Shown piece by piece: positions 33,511 to 44,335 of a stretch of 64,000 nucleotides of DNA. Numbering within the stretch: the first letter of the stretch is position 1; the number at the start of each line of letters is the position of its first letter. The notes under the pieces are model-generated. The model saw only the letters and a program-made list of their open reading frames with translations. It ran no database searches and had not been told where the DNA came from. This stretch comes from Leptidea sinapis (taxonomy: Eukaryota; Arthropoda; Insecta; Lepidoptera; Pieridae), in contig NC_066312.1 of NCBI RefSeq assembly GCF_905404315.1, positions 14,681,001 to 14,745,000 on the forward strand, read 5' to 3'. The position numbers and the translations under genes were made by a program.

Positions 33511-34532
33511 TTGTGCTGATCCAGACCAACTTAGTGGCCTAAACTAACTGCATAGCTAATTCCAGCTGTTACTTGGACTCGTAGCATTGGCTTACATTAG
33601 TCAGTTCATGCCAGTTGCGTGCGTCCTGTCTAAGCTGAATCCTTTTTAATACGATCGTCGATATTGATTTTAGCTTAACATACAATTAGTAGGAATTAAT
33701 TACTACCCTCATACTGAATGATAACCGTATTACATATCGCATCATTTATGCAAATTGAACTCTTTAACTAACATTTTAGGTAACAAAATAACTTGAAAGA
33801 ATAACTGTCAGTTAAAATAATACAACAAACTTCGAATAGAATTATTTTAAGAGCATTGTGAAATGAAATGGTCAATGCTTCAGTTAAAATGTATTATTTA
33901 AGTATATTAAAATATATATTTAGGACCTTTGGCTCACTAAGCCATTGGATTAATGCACAGGAGTCAAGATTTTTGGCAAACCAGAATAAGATGACCCTTT
34001 TTTCTTTTCCAGGCAATATCAATTACTTTTACAAACTTGATATATCGCTATTTAAATAATATATTCTCATAACTTCACAAGGATATTATTCCTTCTCAGG
34101 AAATTATAATTATTAATTAAGGAGATGTTCAAATTGTTCCACAATCCTTAATAACGAAAACAAGGACTTAGGAATTACGAAGTTGCAATAAAAACAGATG
34201 TCACATTTGAAATACTACTAAAAAATACATAAAGAATAATATAAGGAACCGTCACAAAAAAACCACCAATATATTAAATATTTGTATGGCGTGCTAGTCT
34301 AGCCATCAATACTGGGATAATTAAAAAATAAACAACGAGAGTAGGTACCTACGTAATACAATTCTTTTAAAATCTATCACGGTGTTTGGAAATGGAACAC
34401 TTCGAAAGTAGATTATATTTTAGTGCGTGTGAGTTTCTTTGCTTTTTTTGTGTGGCATCGTTTTAAAAATTGATGAATGATTTCATGATTTTCGCTGACG
34501 TACATTAAAAAGAAAATTGCGAGAGACTTGAA
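33511..34532. other. No recognisable gene
   Basis: AT-rich after 33650. ORF maximum 63 codons. Nothing assigned. Confidence 0.55.
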
Positions 34533-34965
34533 TTGGTATTAATTGTTGATAAAGCCCCGTCTCTTATCTCTCTGTATTACTGGTTCTGTGAACTCGGACG
34601 TGGACTTGATCATCTCTGTAACGATTTCCATGAAAATTTCCCGGTGACTGATACTACAGAAACTAATATTTATTCCATACGACAACAGATTGACACTGAA
34701 AATAAAATGTCAGTAATTTTGTATTGTATTATTAGAAAGAGCAAGAGTCTAGTAGAAATACCAACACCTGAAGGATCGTTCGAACAAATTTTGCATTCGA
34801 TGTATTCCGCATTGTTTAACGGCTAAACAGAAACGAACTGCGTGTATACTGTCGAGAAATGGTGGTAATTTCTTAAGCAATATGCAATGGGGAGTCCAAA
34901 AATATATTTGCTGACGAATTTTCACTCAGACAAACATTTTTACAAGCAGTATGTATGAGTTTTGG
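34533..34965 (+). pseudogene. Mariner-type transposase N-terminal fragment
   Basis: The 97-codon frame (34533-34826) reads DKAPSLISLYYWFCELGRGL, DHLCNDFHENFPVTDTTETN and IYSIRQQIDTENKMS. This matches the helix-turn-helix part of mariner transposases (APS..TVY.WF.EF..GR..L.D..R.GRP..A.T..NI...R..I). ILHSMYSALF then fits the ILH.HL block, and ADEFSLRQTF near 34912 may be the decayed (S)GDE block with the first catalytic Asp. The catalytic half and terminal repeats are absent. The family length is about 345 residues. Confidence 0.7.
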
Positions 34966-35419
34966 CTCAAGGCTGTATAAAATGCTTCTCAACTGCAGCA
35001 AAGTTCAATTCTATCAGGGGTGAATGAGATATATTTTTTATAAACGAGATGTTTTCAGCACTGGTATATGATATATGGTAATATAATATTTTCGCGGCAC
35101 GAAAAAGGAAAAACCAATAGTTGTTATTATTTATTGTATGTTACATTATTAGGTTTTTATAGTGCACTATGAGAATTTCACAAGATTCAAGCCATATAAT
35201 ATATTATTTAATATATTTGTTTACCAATTTTAAAATGTAAATTCTAATCCAAAGTCTCTAGCCTATATGAAGTGACAATTTGATGATCTAAATGGAGCTG
35301 AATTTTAGGTTTTTCAAGAATTCTCAAAGGTACTTCATTGTATTGGATAGTGCCCATCACTTCACATCAGGCGAAATGTACGTCTCATGTCGTGACTTAT
35401 GCACGGATTTGTCTCGGTA
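34966..35419. other. No recognisable gene
   Basis: Nothing assigned; no ORF over 60 codons. Confidence 0.55.
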
Positions 35420-35840
35420 TATAAGATTTTCATACTTCTTTTTGCGCGTGTGAGAAAACTTATCAGAGTGGAGATTTACGATGCGCGCGCACACCGTCAC
35501 GCAATTTCGACACCCTGACGCTATCCGGTCAACTAGACTTTCAGCTACACTAGCCTCTTGTAACTCATATGTCTACTGAACCAGAACTAATGGAAAATTT
35601 TCATTTTATAGTAGTTTTAAAATAACAAAAATAATTTCTCTCTTATTAAATAAAAATAACTTAATGATTTTTAACAACATTTAGGTATAATAATATTTTC
35701 GTTGATTGTATATTGTTTAATCCACAAACGTAAAATAGCACTACGAATTAATTTTTGTAAAATATTTTTGTTTTATTACGCCAAAGAAAAGTTACTTTTT
35801 GCGACACAGACACTTTCTTGTTGTTTAAGTTACAAACGGT
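35420..35840 (+). repeat. Dispersed repeat R, longest copy
   Basis: The landmarks are GATGCGCGCGCACACCGTCA, CGCAATTTCGACACCCTGAC, GTCAACTAGAC, CTCATATGTCTACTGAACCA, a long AT stretch, then ATTACGCCAAAGAAAAGTTA ending CTTTTTGCG. 50540-50900 follows the same plan; 38990-39280, 22490-22605 and 61545-61640 hold parts. Non-coding, class unknown. Confidence 0.7.
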
Positions 35841-36359
35841 TATTGGATTTTCTTTAAATACATATTTTAACAAGAGATGGATTACAAACAAAATTATAGT
35901 TATACAAACGTAATTGAAAATACTTATAGTTATTTTTCGTGCTCTAATACAAACAACTCGTTAAAAGATATAGCCCCTCGTAACCCAAGAGAACAAAAAT
36001 ATATCAAAGTCGCGAACGAATGAAATCATAACATTATTTTAACATAGAATTCAAAGGACGTATAAAATGTAATTTAAAATATTTTATGTATTCGATTCAA
36101 TATTATTATAAAAGCTAGTTCAACGGATTCTTGAAAAATAAGTATGCGACAATGTTAATTCCACAGAGCAGATTGCATATTGTTAGTGTCTCAGTATATT
36201 TTTAAAATTTTATATATTAAAGTATATTTATATTTTGCAAAGTGATGACAAGAAATACATCAATTTAGAAGCGTCTATAAAAAAAGTGAAAAGCTCAAAA
36301 TCGGATGGCCTTTTTTTAATGGAAATAAAAACAAACGAGTGTGTTAAGTGATCACCGCC
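35841..36359. other. No recognisable gene
   Basis: Very AT-rich; nothing assigned. Confidence 0.55.
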
Positions 36360-36490
36360 TTATATTAGCTTTTTTTTAGAAAAAAGGAGGACAAACGAGC
36401 GTACGGGTCACTTGGTGTAAAGTGATCTCTTGCAAGACCACAGGAATCGCAGGAGTGTTGCCGGTCCTTAAGGAAGGTATACGGCATGGT
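36360..36490 (-). repeat. LINE-b 3' end fragment
   Basis: The complement of GGAGGACAAACGAGCGTACG, GGTCACTTGGTG and GCAGGAGTGTTGCCGG matches 12120-12225. The T-run at 36370-36377 is the poly-A side. Confidence 0.75.
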
Positions 36491-37059
36491 TTTTTAATTT
36501 AAAGGTCAAGTTTTTATTAAAACTTGACTTGATTGGTGAAGTATTTGAACTTCAATTTTATTGAAACAAAAAGTTTTAAATTATAAATTTTTAGTTATCT
36601 TTAGTTATCGTTTTTCATGAGAGAGAAGGATTTGGAAGGAAAGGAAGGTCCACATTTTGGTTATGGTAGTTTCTAGCAAATTCAATTATCACTACTTATT
36701 ATAAAACAGTGATAAACACTAAAACTGCAGCACCGTTTTTCATGATGTTTTTACCAATGCCGTGGTTCTCGAGGAAGGTTTTAATACATAATTTGTTATG
36801 TTTTTGAATACATTTTTGTATACATTAACGGTATTTCTAGGAGATCGGAAAAAAATTAGCCGTCTCGGAGCTTTCAACGCTAATAACGCTGTCTAAAGAG
36901 GTATGACAAATTAATGTATGGTGGAATTGTGTACCTTCCATAGTTCTACACAAAAGCCCGCTATGGCATATGTCTATCTCTTAAGGACAACACACTATAT
37001 CCATGTTAATACTTTTAAAAATGTGAATTATAAAGCGGTATTGTTTAAGCTGTTTACGC
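36491..37059. other. No gene; one 10-bp hairpin
   Basis: GTCAAGTTTT-TATT-AAAACTTGAC at 36505-36528. Nothing else recognised. Confidence 0.55.
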
Positions 37060-37325
37060 AAATACGATATTAATCCTTATCATTTTATATTTACTAAGTT
37101 GATATCATAAAATCATTCACAAATAAGTTTTATTTCATTTTTAACTCATTAACTTTGATTTCACATTTCAGATTTTTTTTGACTACATTTTTCCCAAACA
37201 CTTACATAATTTTTTTCACAAATACGATATTAAACTTTATCATTTTATTACTAGGTACATATTATAAAATCGTTCAGGAATAAGTTTTGTTTCGTTTTAA
37301 ACTCATTAACTTTATTAGACACTGA
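37060..37325 (+). repeat. Tandem duplication, unit about 155 bp
   Basis: AAATACGATATTAA, TTATCATTTTAT, TATAAAATC.TTCA, AATAAGTTT.TTTC and ACTCATTAACTTT occur in order at 37062-37160 and again at 37220-37315. A third partial match (TTCCGAATACTTACATATTT versus CCCAAACACTTACATAATTT) lies at 37525-37550. Confidence 0.65.
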
Positions 37326-37399
37326 TTACACAGTTCTTATTTTTTAAGCTATATTATTTCCGAATAAATTAATAATACTTTCGTCAGTCATTATTAAAT

Positions 37400-37578
37400 T
37401 ATTATTTATTACTACGGCTTTACTAACGTTTTTGTTGGTGTCGGTACCGACTAGTTTCGTACCATTCGGAAGTCTTTCATCAGGGTGACGGTGGTGGGTT
37501 CGCGATAACGAGTAAGAGGTGGGGTATTTCCGAATACTTACATATTTTTTTTCTATTGATAGAACCGGGTCAGCTAGT
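37400..37578 (+). mobile_element. Helitron 3' end fragment
   Basis: It ends AGAACCGGGTCAGCTAGT at 37561-37578, the same CTAGT end as the other Helitrons. Upstream, GGTACCGACTAGTTTCGTAC and CATCAGGGTGACGG are from another repeat. The 5' end is not identified. Confidence 0.5.
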
Positions 37579-37680
37579 ACATAATAAGAACGCTTTCAAT
37601 TAAGATGGTTGGTTCCAGACTAATTCTAAATGATTGTTTAACCCTGTACAAACATCTTTCCACGATTTTAGCTTTCCACG

Positions 37681-37823
37681 AGCCTCCTACCAGTGGGAGG
37701 CTCGTACAAGTGCGAGGCTCCTACCAGTGGGAGGCTCCTACGAGTGCGAGGCTCCTACCAGTGGGAGGCTCCTACCAGTGGGAGACTCCTAATCAGTGTG
37801 AGGCTCCTACCAGTGGAGGCTCC
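37681..37823. repeat. 17-bp minisatellite, about eight units
   Basis: Units of the type CTCCTACCAGTGGGAGG alternate with CTCCTACGAGTGCGAGG-type variants, plus one 18-bp unit with an extra base. The unit equals the CCAGTGGGAGGCTCC site found once in each other repeat A copy, so it expanded from inside the repeat. Two overlapping ORFs (37605-37844, 37693-37923) come from the array and are not genes. Confidence 0.9.
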
Positions 37824-38047
37824 TTTGCACAGGATGCCGGCTAGATTATACAATAGGCACCACAATGGCGCCTATTACTGCCGTGAAGCAGAAATGTGTA
37901 AACATTACTGTGTTACGGTCTGAAGGGCGCCGAAGCTAGTGAAATTACTAGGCAAATGAGACTGAACATCTTTTGTCTCAAGGTGACGAGCGCAACTGTA
38001 GTGCCGCTCAGAATTTTTGGGTTTTTCAAGAATCCTGAGCGGCACAA
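37681..38047 (-). repeat. Dispersed repeat A copy with internal minisatellite
   Basis: It reads, reversed, from the tail (ACAGGATGCCGGCTAGATTA) through GAAGCAGAAATGTG, GTTACGGTCTGAAGGGCGCC and AGGTGACGAGCGCAACTGTA to TCCTGAGCGGCAC. The left end beyond the inverted words is missing. The first 143 bp are a tandem array derived from this repeat. Confidence 0.8.
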
Positions 38048-38989
38048 ACAAGCGGCGGTTTGTGAGAACAATAAAAAAATATTATTCCCGCCTTGAACTG
38101 TCCCGACAAAGTCGAATAGAAACAACAATCCTGTCTAAATATAATTATTTTAAATCAGAGCCTTACCTTAATCAACATGTAACATAGCATACCTGCTTTT
38201 TCGAAGCAGATGATATAACTAGCTAAAGAGACAAAATAAATAAGATTTTGTGATCCCTCTGAAATGCACAGATTGTCTTGAGGAGCAACTACGTAAATTG
38301 CATTTGCTGGCTTTAACTTCACTTCCGTGGATGCTAAGTGCATCCTCATTGTAGGAGCATAAACTGTAAACTTTAAGTACCTTGCTCACTTCACCATATT
38401 ATCGTTTACTTAAGCTAACTTAATTTTAATAAAAGTCTTAAATTGTTTCTCGAGATTTGCTTAAATGTCACGTCAACGTTACAAGCGGAATGATCAAAAA
38501 CACTCTTATGGTATTGTTGTGGTCACATTTAGATACAATTGAACTAACTTTTTTAAATCATTTCCTTTTTAGCATTATTTTTTTTTTAATTGTATTACAA
38601 CTTATCAGGCTGTTGTAGATTACATTTCAGAAGGGGATTGAAATATTGTGACTTTCAATAATAACTTTTGGAAGGAATTTCTTATAGGACGATGCGGAGA
38701 GGTACCTCTGGTGTCCGGGAAAAACGTCTGGAACGTAACTCTCTTCATGTACGTCGAAGCGTTGCTACGCGACAATAGTCGCAATTATTGACATTTGACA
38801 CTTTTCTGACAAATTACATTGGTTGTTTATTTTATTTATTTAGAGCATCAGTAACAAGGTCAAATCAAATCAAGATACAATAAACGAATATTTAAATCAT
38901 ATTTAAACAGGTTTATAACTGCAAAATTACATTGTCATAAAAGCAAAACATAATGACGTTTACATAATGATGTTATTGAAGATAAACTT
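38048..38989. other. No recognisable gene
   Basis: One 64-codon minus ORF (38155-38349). A CpG-richer patch at 38695-38785 is not assigned. Confidence 0.5.
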
Positions 38990-39280
38990 CTTTGACTATT
39001 ACACGTTGCGCGCGCACAACGACATCTAAAAATAAAAGTTTTCAGTCCGACGTTTGCGATATTAATTATTTTTTTTGGTTTCTTCGTCCATTATAAGAAC
39101 AGGCAAGGGGTTCAAGCCAATACACCCGTATTCATTAATATTCAATAGTTTATTTCACGATTTTTATAATATTGTTCTTTCTATAAACGTAGAATAGCAC
39201 GACGAATAAATAACTATAGTTTTTTTTGTTACGCTAAAGAAGTATGACTTCTTGCGTGCATACATAAGTATACACACACT
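38990..39280 (+). repeat. Repeats R and C combined in one copy
   Basis: It holds GCGCGCGCACAACGACATCT and ACGTTTGCGAT, GGTTTCTTCGTCCATTATAA, GGGGTTCAAGCC, then AACGTAGAATAGCACGACGA and ACGCTAAAGAAG. It links the R-type ends with the C-type middle, suggesting that R and C are parts of one family. Confidence 0.6.
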
Positions 39281-39947
39281 TTTTTTATTTTAGACAGTGG
39301 AATTCAGTGGAAGCTGCCCATTTTTTTTTAGTAAATCAGGTCAATTAATATTTTTATAATAAGAAACTTCGTTCCTATCCGGTATCCCACGATACCACAC
39401 GGTTTTTTTACGCCGTGAGAGAATAATAAAATACAGGAATCGAAGATCTATTATATTATGTACAAGCTCTGAGTTTAACTATAATTTTAGTGCCATAGAT
39501 ATTTTTAAATATATATATATGTGTAATACACGTAGTAACTTAAATGTAAAGTAAGAAGAATCTTACCATAGTTAACTAAAACAAAGCAAAGAACAATTAG
39601 TCAAATATCAGATGAAGTGGTAGTTTAAGTTTTTTGTATAACAGAATATTTCGTGTTTCATACAGCCAACAACATAGAAATAGATTTGTATATTATTAAC
39701 AATATGTTATTTCAATGGTTATTAAACTTCGTGTTGGAGACGTTGTTTCTTTGCAAACTTAAAATATATTCTTGTAGGTGCTTGAAAGTCATAACTGAAC
39801 AGAACGCCTGTGAAGAAAATAAAATAAAAGAACATAGTTCATTGAGATAAGTCACATTTTCAGAAACGTGGAACATTTCAGAACTATGTGCTTATTGTGC
39901 TTTTATTGTATTTCAATATATAATTAATTGGCAAGACGGTGGTAGGT
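39281..39947. other. No recognisable gene
   Basis: A 65-codon plus ORF (39653-39850) without recognisable motif. A short AT repeat at 39510-39520. Confidence 0.55.
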
Positions 39948-41784
39948 GGGAGGCCGGGGCTGGAAGTTCCGATTTTCAAATAACGTGAAAATTTATGATG
40001 AAAATGATAAGATTTTAATGTTGATATTAGATTTTATTAAAAAGTCTTAATCGGCCTCTGTAATAGTAAGCTCATTTCTGCTAGTTTCTCTATTTTTTTG
40101 TACAGGCATATTTGTGCAAAATATCAAAGGGAACATACAACCCCACTTTTAGGGCGAGTTGTTCCATGTGTGAGGCAAATTGTGCCACTTAGATAATATT
40201 AATAAAGTTTAAGGAATATGTATGGTTTCTCTGGTTAAATAAAACAATAAATAATTATAGAATTTTAACACATGCTACATACTATCCACTGTTCTATTGA
40301 AAGAGAATTTGAATGTGAATCACAACAAATTATGTAGTGCCATTCCAGATCTTCGTCATCACTATCACTCCCGCTTTCTTGTAATACTCTTCGTTTAGCT
40401 TTTTTTTGAGCCTTTCCCTTGCCTTTACCTTTTCCTTTATTATTGTTGGTTTCCTTTCCTTTCTTTCTAATGGCTTCGTCTTTTCTGGCTTTCTTCTTTA
40501 TCTGTTCTTCAGCTGAGGCATTTTTTTCTGGTGTGTCAGTCAAAACAGCCGTCTTCCTTATACGGCGTTTTGTAGCCGTCTGCAATCTCGGAGGTGCCTT
40601 TAGTATAGGCTTTACAATTTCAGAATTAAACACAGCTGAAGAATTTGTCTTTACTGGTGTTAATTTAAATTCTTGGTCACTATTAATGGTCGCAAAGGCA
40701 GCCTGAGATACATCACCCTGATCTGTTGCAGATTGTTGAGGTGGTTCAACAATCAGACCCGATGTTGAAGTGATTATGGTTATAGATACAGACTGCAAAT
40801 TAATCTGTGGTAATATTTGAATAATATTGGATGGTCCTGGCTGGTCATCAATTTTAATCGCAACTGAACTGCTACAAGGCTGGATTTTCCTCCTCATTTT
40901 ATTGCGGTTGAGCTTATAACAATGGTCGATCTGTCACGAAAGATGGTGCATAATCCTCCTCTGTAAAAACGCCAAGGTTAAAGGGACATATTCCAGACTT
41001 TTTAAAAGCGTTCATTATAGTTACAGGGGTTGCTGCTAAAGGCCATGCTCATTTAACAATTCCGGAAATTTCATAACTTGACATCGTTTTTCCCGGGTGA
41101 TTTCGTTGCCAGCTGTCTTGAGCTTCAGTATAATACGATTTAAAAGGCCCATTGATGCCCACATCTAGTGGCTGTAGCCTGTGTGTGCAGTGAGGTGGGA
41201 ACGGCAGCAATTATATTGAGTTTGCTTTAGCTTTCTCAACTACGTTGATGTGTATGTGTTACAAGTCGACGAAGTCCCACGCTTAGCAGAAACTATAGCA
41301 CCAACCTGTTTTGTGCCCTTTTGAGCTCCAATCTTTTTCGGCTTTAAAACAGTCGTGACTCCATTTTCGTCCAGGTTTCATATTCTGGAAGGTTATAAAT
41401 TATATTTGGGTAGATTATTGCCCAAATTAATGAAAAATTCACCAACATTACGTTTATTAAATGCTAAGAACTGTCTTAAAAGATATGCTATAGGATACCT
41501 AACTAATGCCACTCTAAAATTGGAGAGATGCACATAAATCGGCCTATAATATTGAAAAATAGACCAAAAAGTTTAAATACGAAAAAATTTACTCACGTGG
41601 TGTTCTAATAGCGTGGCGCACACAGCCACTCGTCCACCGCCGTCGGAGCACCTAAGATGGCCGCCAGCGCGGTGCGTCACCTGATGCCTAAAAGACGCAC
41701 TTCTCGTGTATTGCTACCTCTTTTCTTTACAATGTTATTACTGTCGGAACAACGTGCCCCGGGAACTTCCAGCCCCGGCCTCCC
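39948..41784 (-). mobile_element. Pogo/Tigger-type DNA transposon with perfect 23-bp inverted ends
   Basis: 39948-39970 and 41762-41784 are exact inverted complements; the outer tip is GGGAGGCCGGGGCTGGAAGT. TA follows the right end (41785-41786); TA occurs three bases before the left one (39943-39944). The length of about 1.84 kb is short for an autonomous element because the transposase is deleted. The right end, upstream of the gene, is GC-rich (41615-41700). Confidence 0.85.
40265..41540 (-). pseudogene. Pogo/Tigger-type transposase remnant
   Basis: On minus, in order: FNKRNVGEFFINLGN; LDENGVTTVLKPKKIGAQKG, TKQVGAIVSAKRGTSS, whose Asp is the first catalytic residue (41362-41373 region); then FPPHCTHRLQPLDVGINGPF and KSYYTEAQDSWQRNHPGKTM; PLAATPVTIMNAFKKSGICP; EEDYAPSFVTDRPLL; and a 210-codon open frame (40265-40897) with AVLTDTPEKNA, a Lys/Gly-rich basic run, an acidic ESGSDSDDEDLEWH and Cys pairs (IICCDS, WIVCSMC) like a broken PHD-type finger. 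These are hallmarks of pogo-type transposases. About 100 residues between the AKRGTSS and PPHC blocks, including the second catalytic Asp, are deleted, as is the N-terminal DNA-binding part. Stops and frameshifts confirm decay. The 95-codon plus ORF (40419-40706) is a shadow. Confidence 0.85.
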
Positions 41785-43119
41785 TATAATATTTTTATTT
41801 TGTAATAAACATCGAGATTTATAATACCTAGTCTATATCTATCTATCAGTATATGTTACAACCAACAGCGGAATATCTAAGCGACTAGATAGCCTAAATT
41901 AGTATTGACTTATAGCAATAGTTATGGCATAGTAAAGTACTTACTGCATAAATTGTATTTTTTTAAAGAGCGCAATATCGAATTAGCACAGTATCTTGCG
42001 CCATTTTTCTCTAACAGAGGGCTTATTGTTTCGGAACCGATGGTGACCTTTAAAGTCGTTATGCATAGATCATTATTTTAGTATTTACATAATATATTTT
42101 TATTTGTTATTAGTGGAAATTCCATCCAATTTGATTTAGGCCGTTGAATAATTATAAATCATGATTTAAGTCGGCTATTTCATTAAACTTTGATTCGTGA
42201 GCATAATACCTACACTCAATATTACGTAGAGTTTGATATAAAATATCAGTAAAACCAATATAGCGTGCACTAATGCACAGACATATAGACAAAAATACTA
42301 TATATAAATATAAAATTTAAATTTAATAATTGAAGATGTATTGAGCAATTTGGTTATAAAACCATCAACCAACCGGGCTTTATACCCGTGAAATATAAAA
42401 GTTTAATTAAAAGACAGCATAAAAAAGAAAACCATACGACTGTAGTGAAAATTTCACCAAGGCGAGGAGCAATTAAGGGGAAAGGGCCGACGCAACACGA
42501 AATAAAAATAAATAGCCAAGCGTTTATAATTAAGCCAAGAGACAGTTAAGTCTCATTCGATAGTCATAAAATATAAGGCTTAGCGCGTCTAGAGAAGTTT
42601 TCACTTCAAACGCGGGTATCTAGTACTCTAGCCACTAGAATATAAAATGCCATGTAATATTTAACAAAACGAAGCGAAGCTCTGGTTTGTAGAGGTTGCC
42701 ATTCGTTCAATTCTAAAGACAATTTATGGAAATTGGAAAGCTGTTTTTCAACAATCGGTTTAAAAGAAAGTGTTAACTTAGTTTCTTCTTGTACCTATTT
42801 CTACCCGTAATTATTTCACAATTTACGTTACGTTCGCTTTATGTACAGTCTTATTAAATAAATAAAAAACATAGAAAACCGCGAATACTGCTTCAATTCT
42901 AGCAGTTACATCGGCCTATGGATCAATCAGTCTAGCTACTAATGTGATAGTGATGTTTATCTTTGGTTAAATAATAATTATTTAATGGTACATTTTACTA
43001 TTATTAATCAATTAAGGTCCAACGTAGCAGGCGTAGATTTTAGTGAGAGAATCTTTCCGAGCTCTTATAACATAACTATTTATAGTATAGTAGTAATTTA
43101 TAGTTTATAGTATTTTTTT
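41785..43119. other. No recognisable gene
   Basis: AGAGAAGTTTTCACTTC at 42591-42607 and a GC-richer patch at 42460-42500 are unassigned. No ORF over 60 codons. Confidence 0.5.
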
Positions 43120-43345
43120 TATGAAAAGAACGGATGAGACGAGCAGGACGTTCAGTTGATGGTTATTGATACGCCCTGTCCATTACAATGCAGCGCCGCT
43201 CAAGACCCGTCGCCTTTCAGACCGAAACACAGTTATGCTTATTTCTGTTTGACAGCAGAAATAGGCGCCGTTGTGGTACCTATATCTAGCCGGAATCCGG
43301 TGCAAAGGAGCCTCCCACTGGTAAATAAGTATTAACCATTGGTAA
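43120..43345 (+). repeat. Dispersed repeat A copy with internal deletion
   Basis: GACGAGCAGGACGTTCAGTT and CATTACAATGCAGCGCCGCT jump to CCTTTCAGACCGAAACACAG, skipping about 110 bp. It ends GGAGCCTCCCACTGG. A unit of about 21 bp (GGTAAATAAGTATTAACCAT) is then repeated twice (43319-43357). Confidence 0.8.
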
Positions 43346-43850
43346 ATAAGTATTAAATTGAACTTATGATGAACGGAGAAGTGTTGTTGTATATTAAAGA
43401 TATACTAATAGCTTTGGTTGCGTGTTCACTTACCGAGATCATTATTGTTTACACCAAAACAGGGAAAATTTACATCGTTAGTTTGCCAAACAAAGCTATG
43501 AATCAATTTTTAATAACAATAAATAGATGAGAGTCAACTCTAACGCAATTGTGGACACAACTAGTTACTGTATAACTTACTATAAATATTAATTTTACTA
43601 ATTAAACACAGATAGATTAATCTTTTTGAGAGGCATTTTATTGGCTACTAGCTTTTACCTTACCACTTCATCCGTATTTACCAATATAACTATATAAGCT
43701 GCTGTTTCGATTCTTCTACATACATATCTATTTAATAACAATCATTTATCTCCCACCACTACGGCAGACATCAAATAAGTTAGCTTACGACTTGAACATA
43801 ACAGATAAAAATTACTAAGCTATAAAAATTTAATAGGATAAAAATTACTA
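43346..43850. other. No recognisable gene
   Basis: AT-rich; nothing assigned beyond the 21-bp duplication. Confidence 0.55.
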
Positions 43851-43895
43851 TGTGACCTGGCAAACGTTGTATTGCCATAAAAATTATATATGTTA
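43851..43895 (-). mobile_element. Helitron 3' end fragment
   Basis: GTGACCTGGCAAACGTTGTA then TTGCCAT is the reverse of the common Helitron 3' end (compare 56642-56670). The CTAGT itself is mutated or lost. Confidence 0.55.
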
Positions 43896-43984
43896 CCTTC
43901 CTGGGTCACTGGTATATCTATAGATTTAAGTAGTGGAACTACTTTACTATGTTTTATTAGGTTAGGAACTTCACCACGGTCTTT

Positions 43985-44060
43985 TGTTGCGCTCCTCCTT
44001 CTCAGGCCTGAGGCATTCATTTTAGAATGAATTTTTTTTTTGACTTTCAATAAGTGATGT
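43985..44060 (+). repeat. LINE-a 3' UTR fragment
   Basis: TTTGTTGCGCTCCTCCTTCT, AGGCCTGAGGCATTCATTTT and GACTTTCAATAAGTGATGTC, as at 25885-25975. Truncated on both sides. Confidence 0.75.
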
Positions 44061-44335
44061 CACAATTTGAAAATATGCTCATTTGTCGACTTATTTTTGA
44101 TTGATTTAAAAGCTTTGGTTACATCGGAGCCAGGAACATGATTAAATTTAAAGATCTTATAACATTCAATAATATTATCTTTCAATAAGGAAAGAGTGGA
44201 GGCTGGGGATGAGTTCAATGAATTTGTAGTAGAAACTGGTATATCTTTAAGGAAGGTTTCGAAAATTGTTGCAACTTCGCAACCCAATGCTACAGATTTG
44301 TAATCTATGTTAAGATTAAACTCAGACATTTCATC
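44061..44335 (-). pseudogene. LINE polyprotein fragment, before the reverse-transcriptase palm
   Basis: The 89-codon frame reads MSEFNLNIDYKSVALGCEVA, FETFLKDIPVSTTNSLNSSP, ASTLSLLKDNI and FKFNHVPGSDVTKAFKSIKN. This resembles the stretch between endonuclease and reverse transcriptase in CR1/Jockey-like LINEs (FF..IP..TT..LNSS...A..LL, then V....V.K.FK.LK.K). The start here may be incidental. It abuts a LINE-a 3' UTR lying in the opposite direction. Confidence 0.55.

Noticed and set aside
37681..37823. CRISPR array
   Set aside because: Units are directly abutting with no spacers, in a eukaryotic TE context.
37605..37923. Repetitive 79- and 76-codon proteins
   Set aside because: Products of the 17-bp minisatellite in two frames, not genes.
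40419..40706. 95-codon plus ORF rich in Phe and Leu
   Set aside because: Antisense of the Lys-rich pogo transposase tail.
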